Source: Oxytricha trifallax (lineage: Eukaryota; Ciliophora; Spirotrichea; Sporadotrichida; Oxytrichidae). From it: a stretch of 64,000 nucleotides of DNA. Made by a program: the position numbers and the translations under genes. Every line of letters begins with the position of its first letter. Positions within the stretch are counted from its first letter, which is position 1. The stretch is from the NCBI GenBank assembly GCA_000711775.1, contig ARYC01000253.1:107931-171930 (forward strand), read 5' to 3'. Below, piece by piece: positions 10,305-21,875 of this stretch. The notes under the pieces were generated by a model. The model searched no databases. It had not been told where the DNA came from and saw nothing but the letters and a program-made list of their open reading frames with translations.

Positions 10305-13190
10305 ATGCTGCTAGATTTTGTCAAACTAATCACACTTTAGTGTTCAATACTCAGCAATTCTACTAACTATGATTTTAATTAGTATATTTTATTAATTAAT
10401 ATATTTTGATCAATGATTTCAACATGAACTTGAATCTGATATTCGTTCAGGTCCCTTCACTCAATTTGGGTTATAAAATTAATAACTAAACAAATATTAA
10501 ATTTAAACCATTAGAAAATGAAAGTAATATGTGAATGTGTGTTTTAATATATGCGTTTAATAATATGAAGGCATGACGTGGTTCAGTGATGTTAACGGTA
10601 ACAGCTAACAGTTGCATGAGTACTACAATGAATTCAGTTTGAACATGCAGGGAGGATTAGACCCAGAACGTATGCTTTTCCAAAATTTTGGAAAAGACAA
10701 CGTTGTGTTCTACTATCAGAAACCTTACTATAATGAATCGTTTATTCTCCAAACTATTATCTAAAATTTATATGAAAATTAAATTCCATATAACTGTGTG
10801 TGATGTTATTAAATTCAAAAGGTGATAAATATCAAAAATAAATATAGTAAAACTTTAGAGGAGTAAATTGAAGTGCAAAAATCAGATTTAATAAATATCA
10901 GAGTATACTTTGCATAAGCTAAGCTATGTTTCTATATAATTTAAATCTCATATTTAGCCAGATGTGTCTCTACAGTAGTTGATAGAATCATATTGGGAAG
11001 GAAAAAATAAGTAGTTGACTTTTAGTGGAAGTTTCAGCCGCTTCGACGAGTATGAAATGTTCAACCTAGTCAATAACTTGATTATATGGAACGACAACCC
11101 TGATGTTGCTGAGTCATTTAAATTTGAAATAAGACTTTATTGATAATGAACTGAAATAGTTTACACCTAAATTTAAACAAGTTAAGTCATTTGCATTCAA
11201 GTCTAAGCATATTGTTGAATTTAAGAATGAGTTTTTGGAGTTACTTAAGATGCCCAAAGGCAAAGATTTCTTCGTTTTTCTCCATGGCGATGATTGCCCA
11301 AAATGTGATGCCATGAAGCCTTTCTACTCTGGGTTAGCTGATTAACTAGCCAAGATCAAGAATAAAATTGCTTTAAAATTAAAATTATTAATTTGAATAT
11401 TTATGTTGGCCACGCAGATATGTCAGCATCAATTTTCTGGGGTATATGGCCTTATGACTTACCACACACAAGATGGTACACTCACACAGTCTCCAATAAT
11501 TTTGAATATGTCTACGAGGCACAGACAATGGAAATATATAAAAATATTTTAAACATTTTTAAATGGAAGCCTATTTCAAATTCTTGAAGACAAAGTCATT
11601 ATAAATGATCCAATTAATATTTCAACATTTTTATAATTAACCTGTAAAATAATGATTGCTCTTTAAGAAACATTTGAGTGATCAGCACAAGCCAAAGTCT
11701 CTTGAATTCAAATATAACTCAGCTCACTACCACATAAGACATTCAATATTTTATCATTCCAATATATAAATAAATTTGAATAAATTTATATTTTGAGTAT
11801 TCACACAACTTCTTAAACGATACTTAAGGATTGGTTAATTATTTTAAGCACCACAATGTAGACTACGATCATATTGTTGATTTGGAATTACAAAAGCCAT
11901 ATGCAGAGAAACTGGACGGCTACAACATTTATTCATTTGACTCTTTTGACGATATTGAACTCAAATATCCATTCTTTAAAGTTTAAAAAGTAATATTGGT
12001 TTATAAAACTCTATTTTAAGAAATAATTTTAATCTTTAAGGTCGTCAATAAGGTTTCTGGTGCTGATATGAAATGTGTTCTTTTTTTTGTTACTTTAATT
12101 TTATGTTCTAGTTGGTGCTTCACTTTATGATGGAGATAGAGAGAAATTATTCATGCTAATCTAATATTGATATTAATTTAGAATTAATGTTTAACATCAC
12201 AATTTCAATTAAATGACGCACGGATATATGGTTGTAGGTATCTAATCATACAGAAGCTGGCCGATTTTCAATAAATGGGAGTTTGACACAGACAGCAGAA
12301 TAGCTTCTTTAGATAGAGGTATGGAAGAAATTATGAAAGATTTCTCTGGATGGTTGCACAATTAACCAGACCCACACAGACATTTCAAAAATTTTATCCC
12401 AAGAATGAACTATGCTGAGTCAGACTTACAATGGAGCATGACCATGCATTTCTTGCCTAAAGAAGCTTAGTGGGACAAAAAGGAGTATGATGTTTGCTTC
12501 GTAAATGTGGGCAACTCATCTTGGCACTCGGATACTAAAAACTATACGCTTGCTATGGCTAGCTTTGAAGAAATCTTATCAACTTCAAGCCACAAGATCA
12601 TGATAAACTTTATACTTGGCTTTGATTACTTTTTAGATTATAATACTCCATAGTTTGATTGGCAGAAAGCCACCCGACCATCTCATTAACTTAGTTGATT
12701 ATAGGGAGTTTATGCCTTTCTCAGATTTCCTAGTTCTTCTTGCTAAATGCGATATTTTGTTCAACCCAAGTGTATCTGATGCATCTCCAAGAATTTTGAC
12801 ATAAGCTCTGACGCTAGACACAGCAATTATTGTGAATAAATATATCGCAGGTGGCTCCAAGTATGTGAACGATGAGACTGGAGTGTTGATAGAAGACGAG
12901 CATCACAAAATATCTTTTTTTGTGGAATCTTTTAACAATAATTAAAGAAATTGTTAAATGATGTGGTCGAAGCGATTAACACAATCAAGCGCCGTAGAGC
13001 TCAAGGAATTCTCAGACCTAGAGCTTGGTATGAACCATACGCCAAACTTATTCATTAAAAACTAGAAATATTTATTGAGATGGTCAGAAAAGAAATGTTC
13101 TATGATAAGGATGTTAATGGATACAAAGAAGACTTTGAATTTTATAATTTGAATATACTATGGAAAAAAGTCTATTATTTAAATATTTTT
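10305..13190 (+). CDS. Paralogue B: secreted TRX-like/GT4-like protein with CPKC
   Basis: Starts with a signal-peptide-like MDS (MLLDFVKLITLQCSIL). An N-terminal domain follows (LNLIFVQVPSLNLGY; NFGKDNVVFYY; LINIRVYFAQAKP; SYWEGKNKQLTFSGS). Then comes a thioredoxin-like domain with CPKC at 11295-11306 (GKDFFVFLHGDDCPKC) and the segment ASIFWGIWPYDLPHTRWY. The GT4-like domain carries SYRSWPIF, FSGWLHNQPDPH, SDLQWS and PSVSDASPRILTQAL. At least ten IESs interrupt it; five with clear pointers are listed separately. Smaller junctions use pointers TAT, AGC, AAT, TT and AA. Near 11115-11150 the frame must shift by one, so a tiny IES, a real lesion or a sequence error lies there. No TGA closes the frame after MFYDKDVNGYKEDFEF, so the true 3' end is unknown; the coordinate is approximate. 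Confidence 0.75.
10369..10412. other. IES, pointer ATGATTT (paralogue B)
   Basis: ATGATTT occurs at 10369-10375 and 10413-10419. Excision of 44 bp joins NSTNYD to FNMNLNLIFVQ. Paralogue D has an IES at the same codon. Confidence 0.9.
11528..11562. other. IES, pointer ATGGAA (paralogue B)
   Basis: ATGGAA occurs at 11528-11533 and 11563-11568. The 35-bp excision joins YEAQT to MEAYFKFLK. The equivalent site in D uses ATGGA. Confidence 0.9.
11741..11798. other. IES, pointer ATTCA (paralogue B)
   Basis: ATTCA occurs at 11741-11745 and 11799-11803. Excision joins SAHYHIRH to SHNFLNDTQG in frame. Confidence 0.85.
11973..12032. other. IES, pointer TCTTTAA (paralogue B)
   Basis: TCTTTAA occurs at 11973-11979 and 12033-12039. 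Excision joins ELKYPF to FKVVNKVSGAD. Confidence 0.85.
12076..12103. other. Very short IES, pointer TGTTCT (paralogue B)
   Basis: TGTTCT occurs at 12076-12081 and 12104-12109. A 28-bp excision joins GADMKC to VLVGASLYDGD in frame. Confidence 0.85.
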
Positions 13191-13431
13191 AAGACTTCAC
13201 TGCAATAGAATGAGGCAAAAAGAAATATTTAAGATAATAAATTTACTAAGTATATCTAGAACTTAAATATAATCGTGTTATTTTTTTTACTAAAGATTAA
13301 TAATAGTGTATTCTTTTATGAAATCAACTCATAAATATTTTAACATTTATATTTAATATTTATATATATTATTTTTGAGAAAAAATTTGAAAGATCCGCT
13401 TAAAGCCTAAGTTCAATTTAATTTTAGATCA

Positions 13432-16400
13432 AATTTATACTGGCAGGCAATTCCAAGAACCTCACTTTCTCAGGATCATTAAATACAGACAAGTCTCTCT
13501 CAAACAATAATGATAAAAAAGTCTAGAATATCTGGTTCAAAAATATTGTTAACTAGTTCATTTAATGGGGCTCCACCAAATAAGTTTCTTGATTTAAATT
13601 TATTACATTTTATAAGTGAAAGATTTTTACGGACTTGGAACTTAAAACATGATAGAATTTAAAAATGAATTTCTGGAATTACTTAAAATGCCTAAAGGCA
13701 AAGACTTCTTTGTTTATCTTTACTCAGACGATTGCCCCAGGTGCTAATAAATTAAAAAAATCTAAATATTCATTATAAATAGAACTAAATCTTAATGCTC
13801 TGAAATTATGACATTCTATGAGGAACTAGCTGATAATCTTACTATAAAAATATAAAAATTAACAAATAATTAGATAAAATTAAATTGCTATTATAGCACA
13901 CCAAGAATTAAAGTTTCAAGATCAGACATGACTGCTTCTATATTAAATAATATATTCTTAAAAACAGAGTTTAAAATTATTTTAAATAATAATATATAAA
14001 ATATTTTGGGGAATTTGGCCTTATGACCTACCTCACACTAGGTGGTACAATAGTAGAACACCTCATACATTTGAATATGTTTATGACCCTCACACTATTA
14101 TGAATAACATATCTAAATTTATGAGACCAGATTTAAATTTACATATAATTAAGATACACTATCTAGGTGTATAACCAGTTTCTAAAAGATAAATCTAAGA
14201 TATTTTAAGACTTCCTGGAATTAGAATCAATTCCTAGATCTAATTTCAAATATAATGAATCGAATTATCACCTTGGCCATTTTACAAATGTTTTGGCATT
14301 TTTATTATGTCTCTTTTAAATATTACAATAGTAAACTTTATTGGAATAATAAGATTGTCATAATTTCATGATAGATAGAAAAGGATTAGTAAATTACTTC
14401 AAATATCACTTTGTAGACTATGATTAAATTATGAGAGCAGAATTAAAGAAACCATATGCAGCTAAGCTTGACGGATATGAAGTAGCGTCATTTGACGATT
14501 ATAATGGAGTTTTACTTCATTAACCATTCTATTAAATTTAAATCTTAATAAATTTAGTATAAATCATTTAGTGAATATATACTTTTCTATAGACTAAGAA
14601 ACTTAAGGACGAAAGAAGATGTCAAAGTTGATAAGAAATATTTTATATTACATTTGAAAAATCTTAATTAAAGTTGTACTTGTGGGTGCTCCGCTTCACT
14701 TACACAACAGAGAACGTTTCTACATGCTTTTAATGAACGGGTACATGCCTATTGGAATCTAATCATACAGAAGCTGGCCAATTTTCAATTAATGGGAGCA
14801 TGACACAGACATTTAAATTGCAGCTCTTGATAGGTAAATGAAGGAAATCATGAAAGATTTCTCTGGATGGCTTCATAATCAACCAGATCCACACAATCAT
14901 TTTAGCAGTATGCTTCCAAGAATAAACTTTGCAGAGTCGGATGTATAGTGGGTCAAGACGAACTTGGAAATGCCTAAAAATGCTCATTTGAATAAGAAAA
15001 CAACAGATGTCTGTTTTGTTAATCTAAATCATTAAATAAAAGAAATTTTAATCTTGGAGATTCTGAATGGCATTCAGACCTAAAAAACTATTATTTTTAT
15101 TTAGTATAAAGTAAAACTGGACTTTTGCAGTTAAAAGTTTTGAACGACTTGCAAATGAAACCAATTTTACTATGTTGATAATTTGTATTTTTATTAAAAT
15201 TGAATTGAATAATTGGAAGATCACCGCCAGATCATTTGAAGAGCAGAGTTAAGTTTATTGGTGGCCAATCTTTCAAAGGATTTCTTGGAGTTTTATCAAG
15301 ATGCGATATTCTTTTTGTACCTAGCGTTTCAGACGCCTCTCCAAGAATTTTAACTCAAGCTTTGACAGTAAACACAGCAATTATGGTTAATAAGTTTATC
15401 GCAGGAGGCTCCAAGTATGTTACTAATAAAACTGGATCACTTGTTGCAGATGAAACTATAGCTTTAAATTTCTTTTTAATCTATGATAAAAAACTGAGAT
15501 CGTAGCAGCAGTACTAAGCATAAAAGCACGAAGAGCCTCTGGAGTTCTTCAGCCTAGAGCCTGGTACGAACCTGAAGCCTATCTTATCAACTAAAAACTT
15601 CAAATTTTCATAGAAATGGTTAGGTCTTAAATGCACTGGAACACTCAAAACCCCAAAACCCCTTAATGAGTTTTATATGTGTTTTGATTGATGAGGGTAA
15701 TGTTGGGGATTAGGGTTTATTTATGTTAAGAAGCATCATTTTTACTCTATTTATGAAAATATGGAAGTTTTATATGATCAATTTTCTTTTACTCAACTTA
15801 TATCATCTCATTATTATAAGTATATTATATCATATTTTTATGCATATTATAAGGTTGAGTGACATTAATTTCTATTTTACATATTTTTCATTAGATTTTA
15901 CTTTTACTCATTATTTTTATGAAATTTAATGATTGCATCTTTCTATAAAATTGGCATTTATGCTCAAATATTTTTGAAGTTTTTACAAAAATTTAATTTC
16001 AAAAATAATTCAACACTTTTATTTCTTATAGCTAGCGTTCTTTATAATAATATTTTCATCCAATACAAAAAATTTTGGTAACATAAGTAAAATTTAAATT
16101 AAAAATAATCATTAAATGAGTAGTTTTAAGGTGTTTGGTGTTCACAGTCATGTAATGTTTAAGTTCCAGAAGTGTTATTAATTGATATCAATCTTAAAAT
16201 TATGTATTTATAATTTCTATAAATTTTTAGACACCTATTAAATATGGGTATCTTATAAGAGGTCAACCCTCACTAGAGAAATGGAGAAAGTTAGTGAAAA
16301 CTGTAACAAGTTTCAGAGATGGATTTCCATTTTAACCAATAAAATTCCATTAAATTAGTACTAAATTTGTTAAAATTTACTTAGTGCCGGTACTAAATGA

Positions 16401-16979
16401 GCTTAATTTTAATTAGTACCAATTTAATAGTACCAAAACTTAATTAGGACCTACTTTTAATCAAGTGAGGTTTTAATGGAAAAGTTCCAATCTGGTAAAA
16501 AACCTAATTGGTGCCAGTACCAACCTTATTTATTCTAAATTAGTACCAAGGCAATTAAATAAATGGAGTCTCAAGTAATTATAAGAATTAGATTTCATTA
16601 AATTTAGATAGTTAAGTTAAATAAGTAAAGCAAACAAAAAATGCAATTTCATTTAAATTTTCTTTGTTAATAAGTATTTACATAACATTTATATAGATGT
16701 AGAGATGATGAATTGAAAAAGAATAAAAACCTTCATCTTGAAAACAATAAATAACATTGAATCTTACATAAAATATGAAATTAATCAAAAAGAAACCCTA
16801 ATCCCCAACATTACCCTCATCAATCAAAACACATATAAAACTCATTAAGGGGTTTTGGGGTTTTGACTGACATTCACGGCATGCCAATCGATCCAAAGAA
16901 AAAATACACTCACAGCATTGAAATTAGAACTCAAAAAGAGAAGGAAAGAGAAGAAAGAGAGAAGAGAGAGAAAGCTTGA
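13432..16979 (+). CDS. Paralogue C: TRX-like/GT4-like, lacks N-terminus
   Basis: Coding similarity begins at NSKNLTFSGSLNTD, which in B and D is in the middle of the N-terminal domain; no signal peptide or earlier MDS is present upstream. The thioredoxin-like domain reads KDFFVYLYSDDCPRC, with its CxxC split by an IES. The GT4-like domain has NFMIDRKGLVNYF, SYRSWPIFNQWEHD, FSGWLHNQPDPH, PSVSDASPRILTQAL and QPRAWYEP. Compared with D, one G is missing in the TGGCAGG tract at 13440-13447, shifting the frame; this could be real or an error. A 1.22-kb deleted TBE splits the C-terminus after SQMHWNT; removing it continues DIHGMPIDPKKKY to a Lys/Glu-rich end and TGA at 16977-16979. Either a degenerate copy, a distal module fused to B, or a gene whose first MDSs lie elsewhere. 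Confidence 0.65.
13742..13795. other. IES splitting the CxxC motif, pointer TGCT (paralogue C)
   Basis: TGCT occurs at 13742-13745 and 13796-13799. Excision joins SDDCPRC to SEIMTFYEELADN, so the second motif cysteine codon is the pointer itself. Confidence 0.75.
14278..14358. other. Probable IES, pointer CAT (paralogue C)
   Basis: CAT occurs at 14278-14280 and 14359-14361. Excision joins NYHLG to HNFMIDRKGLV, matching B and D. Confidence 0.6.
15179..15209. other. IES, pointer TAATT (paralogue C)
   Basis: TAATT occurs at 15179-15183 and 15210-15214. Excision joins NFTMLI to IGRSPPDHL. Paralogue D has an IES at the same codon with pointer TAATTG. Confidence 0.8.
15453..15490. other. IES, pointer AAACT (paralogue C)
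   Basis: AAACT occurs at 15453-15457 and 15491-15495. Excision joins LVADET to EIVAAVLSIKAR. Confidence 0.85.
15646..16865. mobile_element. Internally deleted TBE transposon, 1.22 kb
   Basis: Both ends are C4A4 repeats in inverted orientation (CAAAACCCCAAAACCCCTT at left), followed by about 70 bp of matching terminal repeat. The flanks carry the duplication ACT (15643-15645 and 16866-16868). No transposase, 22-kDa or kinase ORF remains. The stretch at about 16222-16560 matches the region between the 22-kDa and 57-kDa ORFs of the full TBEs in this window (ATATGGG..GAGGTCAAC, then repeated TTAATTAGTACC-like motifs). It is a non-autonomous derivative within the coding frame of paralogue C; precise excision keeping one ACT restores the frame. 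Confidence 0.9.
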
Positions 16980-17288
16980 ATTAAAACGAATATTAATAAA
17001 AATTATTTCGTTAAGAAGTGATATCCCTAGAATATGGTGTTTTAACTAACTTTACAGCATTAATTTCATTTTCTTTTAACATAGAATAATATAAAAAAAG
17101 CTGGTAGATTATCATGAAAAATTGAATATAGAAGAAATAAAAAATTTGAAATTTTTTATGTCAAATATATTTAGATATACTTTAATTACAGTGTTTTGCT
17201 AAAATTGTGTGAAATTTAAAATAAGTATATATTTTGATGTGAGTTTTACAAAGTAATTTTAAATTAATTACGGTAATTATTGATAAAA
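16980..17288. other. AT-rich spacer
   Basis: Between paralogues C and D. I see no coding potential or strong repeat; it presumably holds the D promoter. Confidence 0.6.
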
Positions 17289-20200
17289 ATGCTAGCGGAC
17301 TTTATCAAGCTAATCACTTTGTAGTGCTCTTTACTAAGTTCTTCGATGGACTATGACTTTGTTTAAAATAAAACTATTATATATTTTGAATGCTTAATGA
17401 TATATAGTTATTAATTTATATATATTTCAACAAGACTTCAAGATGAATCTCAACTTGATATTTGTATAAGTGCCAGCTCTCAATTTAGGTTATGAAAAAA
17501 AGAACATTTTATAGGAGCATATTTTTGTATTTTTGGTCTTTAGAGTTGTAAAAAACATTTTATGAGGGATTCGATTGGGAGAGTTCTTGGGATAACACAT
17601 ATCAAGTGATACACTACTACGATGATAACTATATAAAACTCAATCCAAATTCTAGCATCACCACTCAATCATCTTTATATTTAAGAAGTTTCACAATTTT
17701 TTAATTACGCGATACTAATTAAAAATGTTTATACATTCTTCTGATGATCATAAATGCTTGAACACTAAATATGGAATGGACAGTAAACGCACGCTTTTGT
17801 ATCAAAACTTCGCAAAAGACAATATTGTATTCTTATATGAAGAGTCTCCTGAGTATCACAATAAACAATACTTCCTCGATGTTTTTATTTTGTTTATAAT
17901 ATTGATGTAAATTTCACAATATAAATTATTCAACATATAGGGAATAATTTCATTTTTATGTTGCTAAATAATGGTTCGAGGAATTTAAAAATTAAAGTGT
18001 GCATATCCGCGTATACTTCGCAAGAGCGGGAGCTGGAGAACATCAATAGTGGCCAAAAGTACACTAAAAAACTTTAATTATTTTTAAAAAGCTTTAAAAT
18101 AAATGAATTTTTATGATCTTTATTTAAACAATTATTTATTTTTATTAGAATATCTCTAGTCTTCTGTAAATAAAAATTATGAAAAATTTTAATTTATTTC
18201 AGAAGATTTATATTTAAAATAAAACCCATTTGTCAATTAAGAAAGAAGATTAGGAGATAAGAACAATTAAATTAAAATATAATTATAATTGGCGCAAATT
18301 AATTAACTTTTGGCTAATTATTAAAACCATTTGCTCGATTAATTGTCTTTATAATATAAACCAATTAAGGTGCGTAAATTTGTTTTTAGCCTAATTATAT
18401 TTAATTTCAGCCAATTATAATTATATTTTAATTTAATTGTTCTTATCTCCTAATCTTCTTTCTTAATTGACTAATGGGGTTTCATTATACTATTTTTATT
18501 TTTATTATATTCAATAGTAAATTAAAAATAATCTCTTATAATTATATTTTAAATTGATGTTTCATTGAGTTAATTTAACATACTTGAATTAACAGTTATA
18601 AAAATTATATTAATTTATAATTTGTACTTTTATGAAGTTTTAATCATATAAATTTTTTTAGTATCTATTTTATTATCATAAGTAATATTTTATATAAATT
18701 TTATAAGTTTATTAATAGTCCTAAGGTATCTTAGAAATAAAGTACAAAAAATTTTAATTTAGAAAAAAATTGTTATTTATTTTAAAAATATTACCTATAA
18801 TATTTACTAAAAACAAAACTAGAATATACAATCTATTAATAATTTTTAATGTATTTATATTTTGACTGGGATGATTTATTAGTCTCATACTGGCAGGGCA
18901 AGCCCAAGCACCTCACCTTCTCAGGATCATTAAATACAGACAACAAAGACAAAGGAAATTATATTATAATAATTTAAATGAAATTGGATGAAGGATATAA
19001 TTCAACAACTATTAAAATGGAATAAAAACAAGCAAGTTATATATATATATATATTAAATTATATTTGTTTATTATATAAGTTAAAGATTACTATGGATTT
19101 AAGTCTAGGAATATGATTGAATTGAAGAATGAATATGTAAAAAAATTTATAATGATAAATTTCTGAATTACATTTGAATGAGTTCCTGGAAGTAAATGAA
19201 ATACCAAAAGATAGAGATTTCATTGTTTTTCAATACTCTGACGACTGCAAAGAATTATAATAAATAAAAGAACTATCATTTTTATTTCATTAATTTATTA
19301 ATTTGTATATTTCAAAGCATGTTTAGCGCCAAAGAAGTTCTATGAATAATTAGCTGATGCAATAAATTAAAAGATAGAATATTTTATTTCTAATTTACTT
19401 ATACTTTCACAATAAATTACAGAGATTTAAAGATAGCGCACTCTGACATGACAGCATCGATATTTTGGGGTATTTGGCCTTATGAATTGCCTCAAACTAG
19501 ATGGTACAATTATACAACAGCAGTCATTCATACTTTCGAATATCTCTATTTACCCTATAGAATGGAGATATAAATATGTATATCTCGATTTTTTCCCTAT
19601 ATTTTAATTTAAATAATAGTAATAATATAAAAATTGAATGGAAGCTTATTACAAATTCTTGAGTTTAAACTCAGTAAAATATAAGATATATCTCATTGAA
19701 TAAAAAAGACAATAAGTTAAATTTAATCAAGATGTTGTAAGCTCTTACAACAAAAGGCATTTTATAAATAAAAAAAAATTAATTAAGGATTAAAAAATTA
19801 TATTATTTTGTTGATTGTCACAATTAAATAGTTAAATGTTTTTAAATGAAAAATTTTACTTAAATTATATAAATATACTTAACTAACAATGGTTTATTAT
19901 TAAATTTTGATTATAATTACATTTATATTTTTTTACAGATAGGCATGAAATTATTACTTATTCTATCCATACCTCTTATATTTCCACTCATATATATTTA
20001 AAACAATTTTTGTCACAATTTCTTAAACGAGACATAAGGATTAATGAATTATATGAAGTTTCACAACGTAGATTATGATCATATTGTAGATATGGAACTA
20101 AGAAAAGCGTATGTGAATGATTTAGAGGGATATCATATAGTTTAAATCTCTAAGTTTGGAGATGTTGAGCTTAACTACCCATTCTTATTATAAAAATAAA

Positions 20201-21455
20201 TTAAAAAAATGCATATAAATTGAGCTATTTATAATCTTCTAGCTGAATACAAAGAATACTAACTAAGACACCAAAATAGCATATAATAAATATATGCCCA
20301 TTTTTATTTTTTGAATAAGCTATGGTAGGAGCATCACTATATGAGACAGATAGAGAGAAACTATTTCTATTAATGTTACACGGATACATGATTCTGGGAA
20401 TTTAATCGTATAGAAGTTGGCCAATTTTCAATTAATGGGAGCATGACACAGACAGTAGAATAGCTTCATTAGATCATGAGATGCATTGATTTCTTATTAT
20501 AATTCACACAGTCAAATTAACATAAGAATAACAGTATTATAAATGCAAGGGATGTTGAAGTATTTTTCTGGTTGGCTTCATAATTAGCCAGACCCCCAAA
20601 GACACTTCAATAATTTCATCCCAAGAATGAACTTTGGCGAATCTGATTTATAGTGGAGTGTGACCAACGACGCTTTACCTAAAAATACAAATTTAAATCA
20701 TAAAAAAGTAGACGTGTGCTTTGTCAATGGAGGGGACTCCTAATGGCATTCTGATATATTAAATATTGGGATTAAATTACAATTTCTATATAATTATATA
20801 ATGTTAAATGTGATACTAAGAACTATACTCTAGCCATATAAAGTTTTGAAGAAATAATTAAATACTCCAATTTTAGCATAATGATAATTGCCTAAATTAT
20901 CATGTTATAACTTGAATAATTGATAATAAATTCATTTAATTGGGAGGAAACCACCAGAACATCTTCTAGATAAAGTTAAATACGTAGAATTTTTATTTTT
21001 TATTTTTAAATTTATGCCATTTTCAGATTTTCTGAGAACTCTCGCACAATGTGATATTTTATTCAATCCCAGCATCTCAGATGCCTCTCCAAGAATTATA
21101 ACTCAAGCCTTGACAGTAAATACAGCAATTATAGTGAATAAATATATCTCAGGAGGGTGGAAATATGTCAATGAAATGACTGGCTCTTTCATTGGAGATC
21201 AAAATTATATTTCTAATAAAAGCAAATCATTTAAATATCTCTTAATTAATACACAAAAGATATTAAATTTTTCATTAAAATGATGTGATATGGGCAATAT
21301 AGGACATAAAAGATCGCAGGAAAGAAGGTTTGTTACAGCCACGTGCATGGTTTGAAATATTTTCTCGAAATGCAAATTAAAAACTATAGATTTTTGCTGA
21401 AATTGTCAGAAAAGAAATGTTTTATGACACTGATGTAAATGGTGCTCCGAAGTGA
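17289..21455 (+). CDS. Paralogue D: secreted TRX-like/GT4-like protein with CKAC
   Basis: The best resolved member. ATG at 17289 opens a signal-peptide-like MDS (MLADFIKLITLQCSLLSSS). The N-terminal domain follows (LNLIFVQVPALNLGYE; FAKDNIVFLYEES; HIRVYFARAGAG; SYWQGKPKHLTFSGS). The thioredoxin-like domain has CKAC formed only after an IES is removed (FIVFQYSDDC plus KACLAPKKFYE) and ASIFWGIWPYELPQTRWY. The GT4-like domain includes HNFLNETQGL, SYRSWPIFNQW, PRMNFGESDL, KPPEHLL, PSISDASPRIITQAL and QPRAWFE, ending EMFYDTDVNGAPK and TGA at 21453-21455. Eight IESs with clear pointers are listed. A long IES at about 18075-18855 contains a MITE-like repeat. The EX7E catalytic pair of GT4 enzymes is DX7Q here. 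Confidence 0.8.
17355..17433. other. IES, pointer GACTT (paralogue D)
   Basis: GACTT occurs at 17355-17359 and 17434-17438. Excision joins SSSMDYD to FKMNLNLIFVQ. Confidence 0.9.
17490..17559. other. IES, pointer TTATGA (paralogue D)
   Basis: TTATGA occurs at 17490-17495 and 17560-17565. Excision joins PALNLGY to EGFDWESSWDN. Paralogue E uses TATGA at the same site. Confidence 0.9.
17621..17742. other. IES, pointer GATGAT (paralogue D)
   Basis: GATGAT occurs at 17621-17626 and 17743-17748. Excision joins VIHYYDD to HKCLNTKYGMD. Confidence 0.85.
18222..18482. repeat. MITE-like element with 73-bp inverted arms inside an IES
   Basis: Arms 18222-18293 and 18410-18482 are inverted repeats with few mismatches, starting AAACCCATTTGTCAATTAAG. 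The 261-bp element has no ORF and lies in the long IES between two D coding pieces. Confidence 0.8.
19127..19175. other. IES, pointer GAATGA (paralogue D)
   Basis: GAATGA occurs at 19127-19132 and 19176-19181. Excision joins MIELK to NEFLEVNEIPKDR. Confidence 0.85.
19248..19312. other. IES splitting the CxxC motif, pointer CAAAG (paralogue D)
   Basis: CAAAG occurs at 19248-19252 and 19313-19317. The first cysteine of the motif lies upstream of the IES and the second downstream; excision creates CKAC. Confidence 0.85.
19562..19637. other. IES, pointer ATGGA (paralogue D)
   Basis: ATGGA occurs at 19562-19566 and 19638-19642. Excision joins YLPYR to MEAYYKFLS, the same codon as in B. Confidence 0.85.
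20885..20936. other. IES, pointer TAATTG (paralogue D)
   Basis: TAATTG occurs at 20885-20890 and 20937-20942. Excision joins the strand before the GT4 loop to IGRKPPEHLL. Confidence 0.85.
21201..21276. other. IES, pointer AAAAT (paralogue D)
   Basis: AAAAT occurs at 21201-21205 and 21277-21281. Excision joins FIGDQ to NDVIWAIQDIKDR. Confidence 0.85.
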
Positions 21456-21875
21456 TAAGAAAATAGTATAATAATTACATTATAGACTAAATTTTGAAAC
21501 AATTCTTATAGATTAATTTTATTAATTTCTTCCCAAATTAAAAACACATAAATAATATTTATATGTTAAAAATTATTTAAGCATTAAATAAAAATATGAA
21601 ATATGTTTTAATTATATATTTTCCCGAATAATAAACCAGAGCGGATAAAAAAGAAAAACTTAGGTTAATTTTTAGATAAATTATGTTATAAAATGTGATC
21701 AAAAGATTATTTATAGATTTGTTAAAATAGTTCGTTTCTATCATTAAGCTTTCAATTTCAATATAAAAAAAAATAAGTTGTATCGATATAAATTTAAAAA
21801 GCTTCAATGTTATAGAATTTATTTTTCTAAGTGAGATTATTGTCATTTTAGCAATGAGCTAATCACTGAGTTTTT

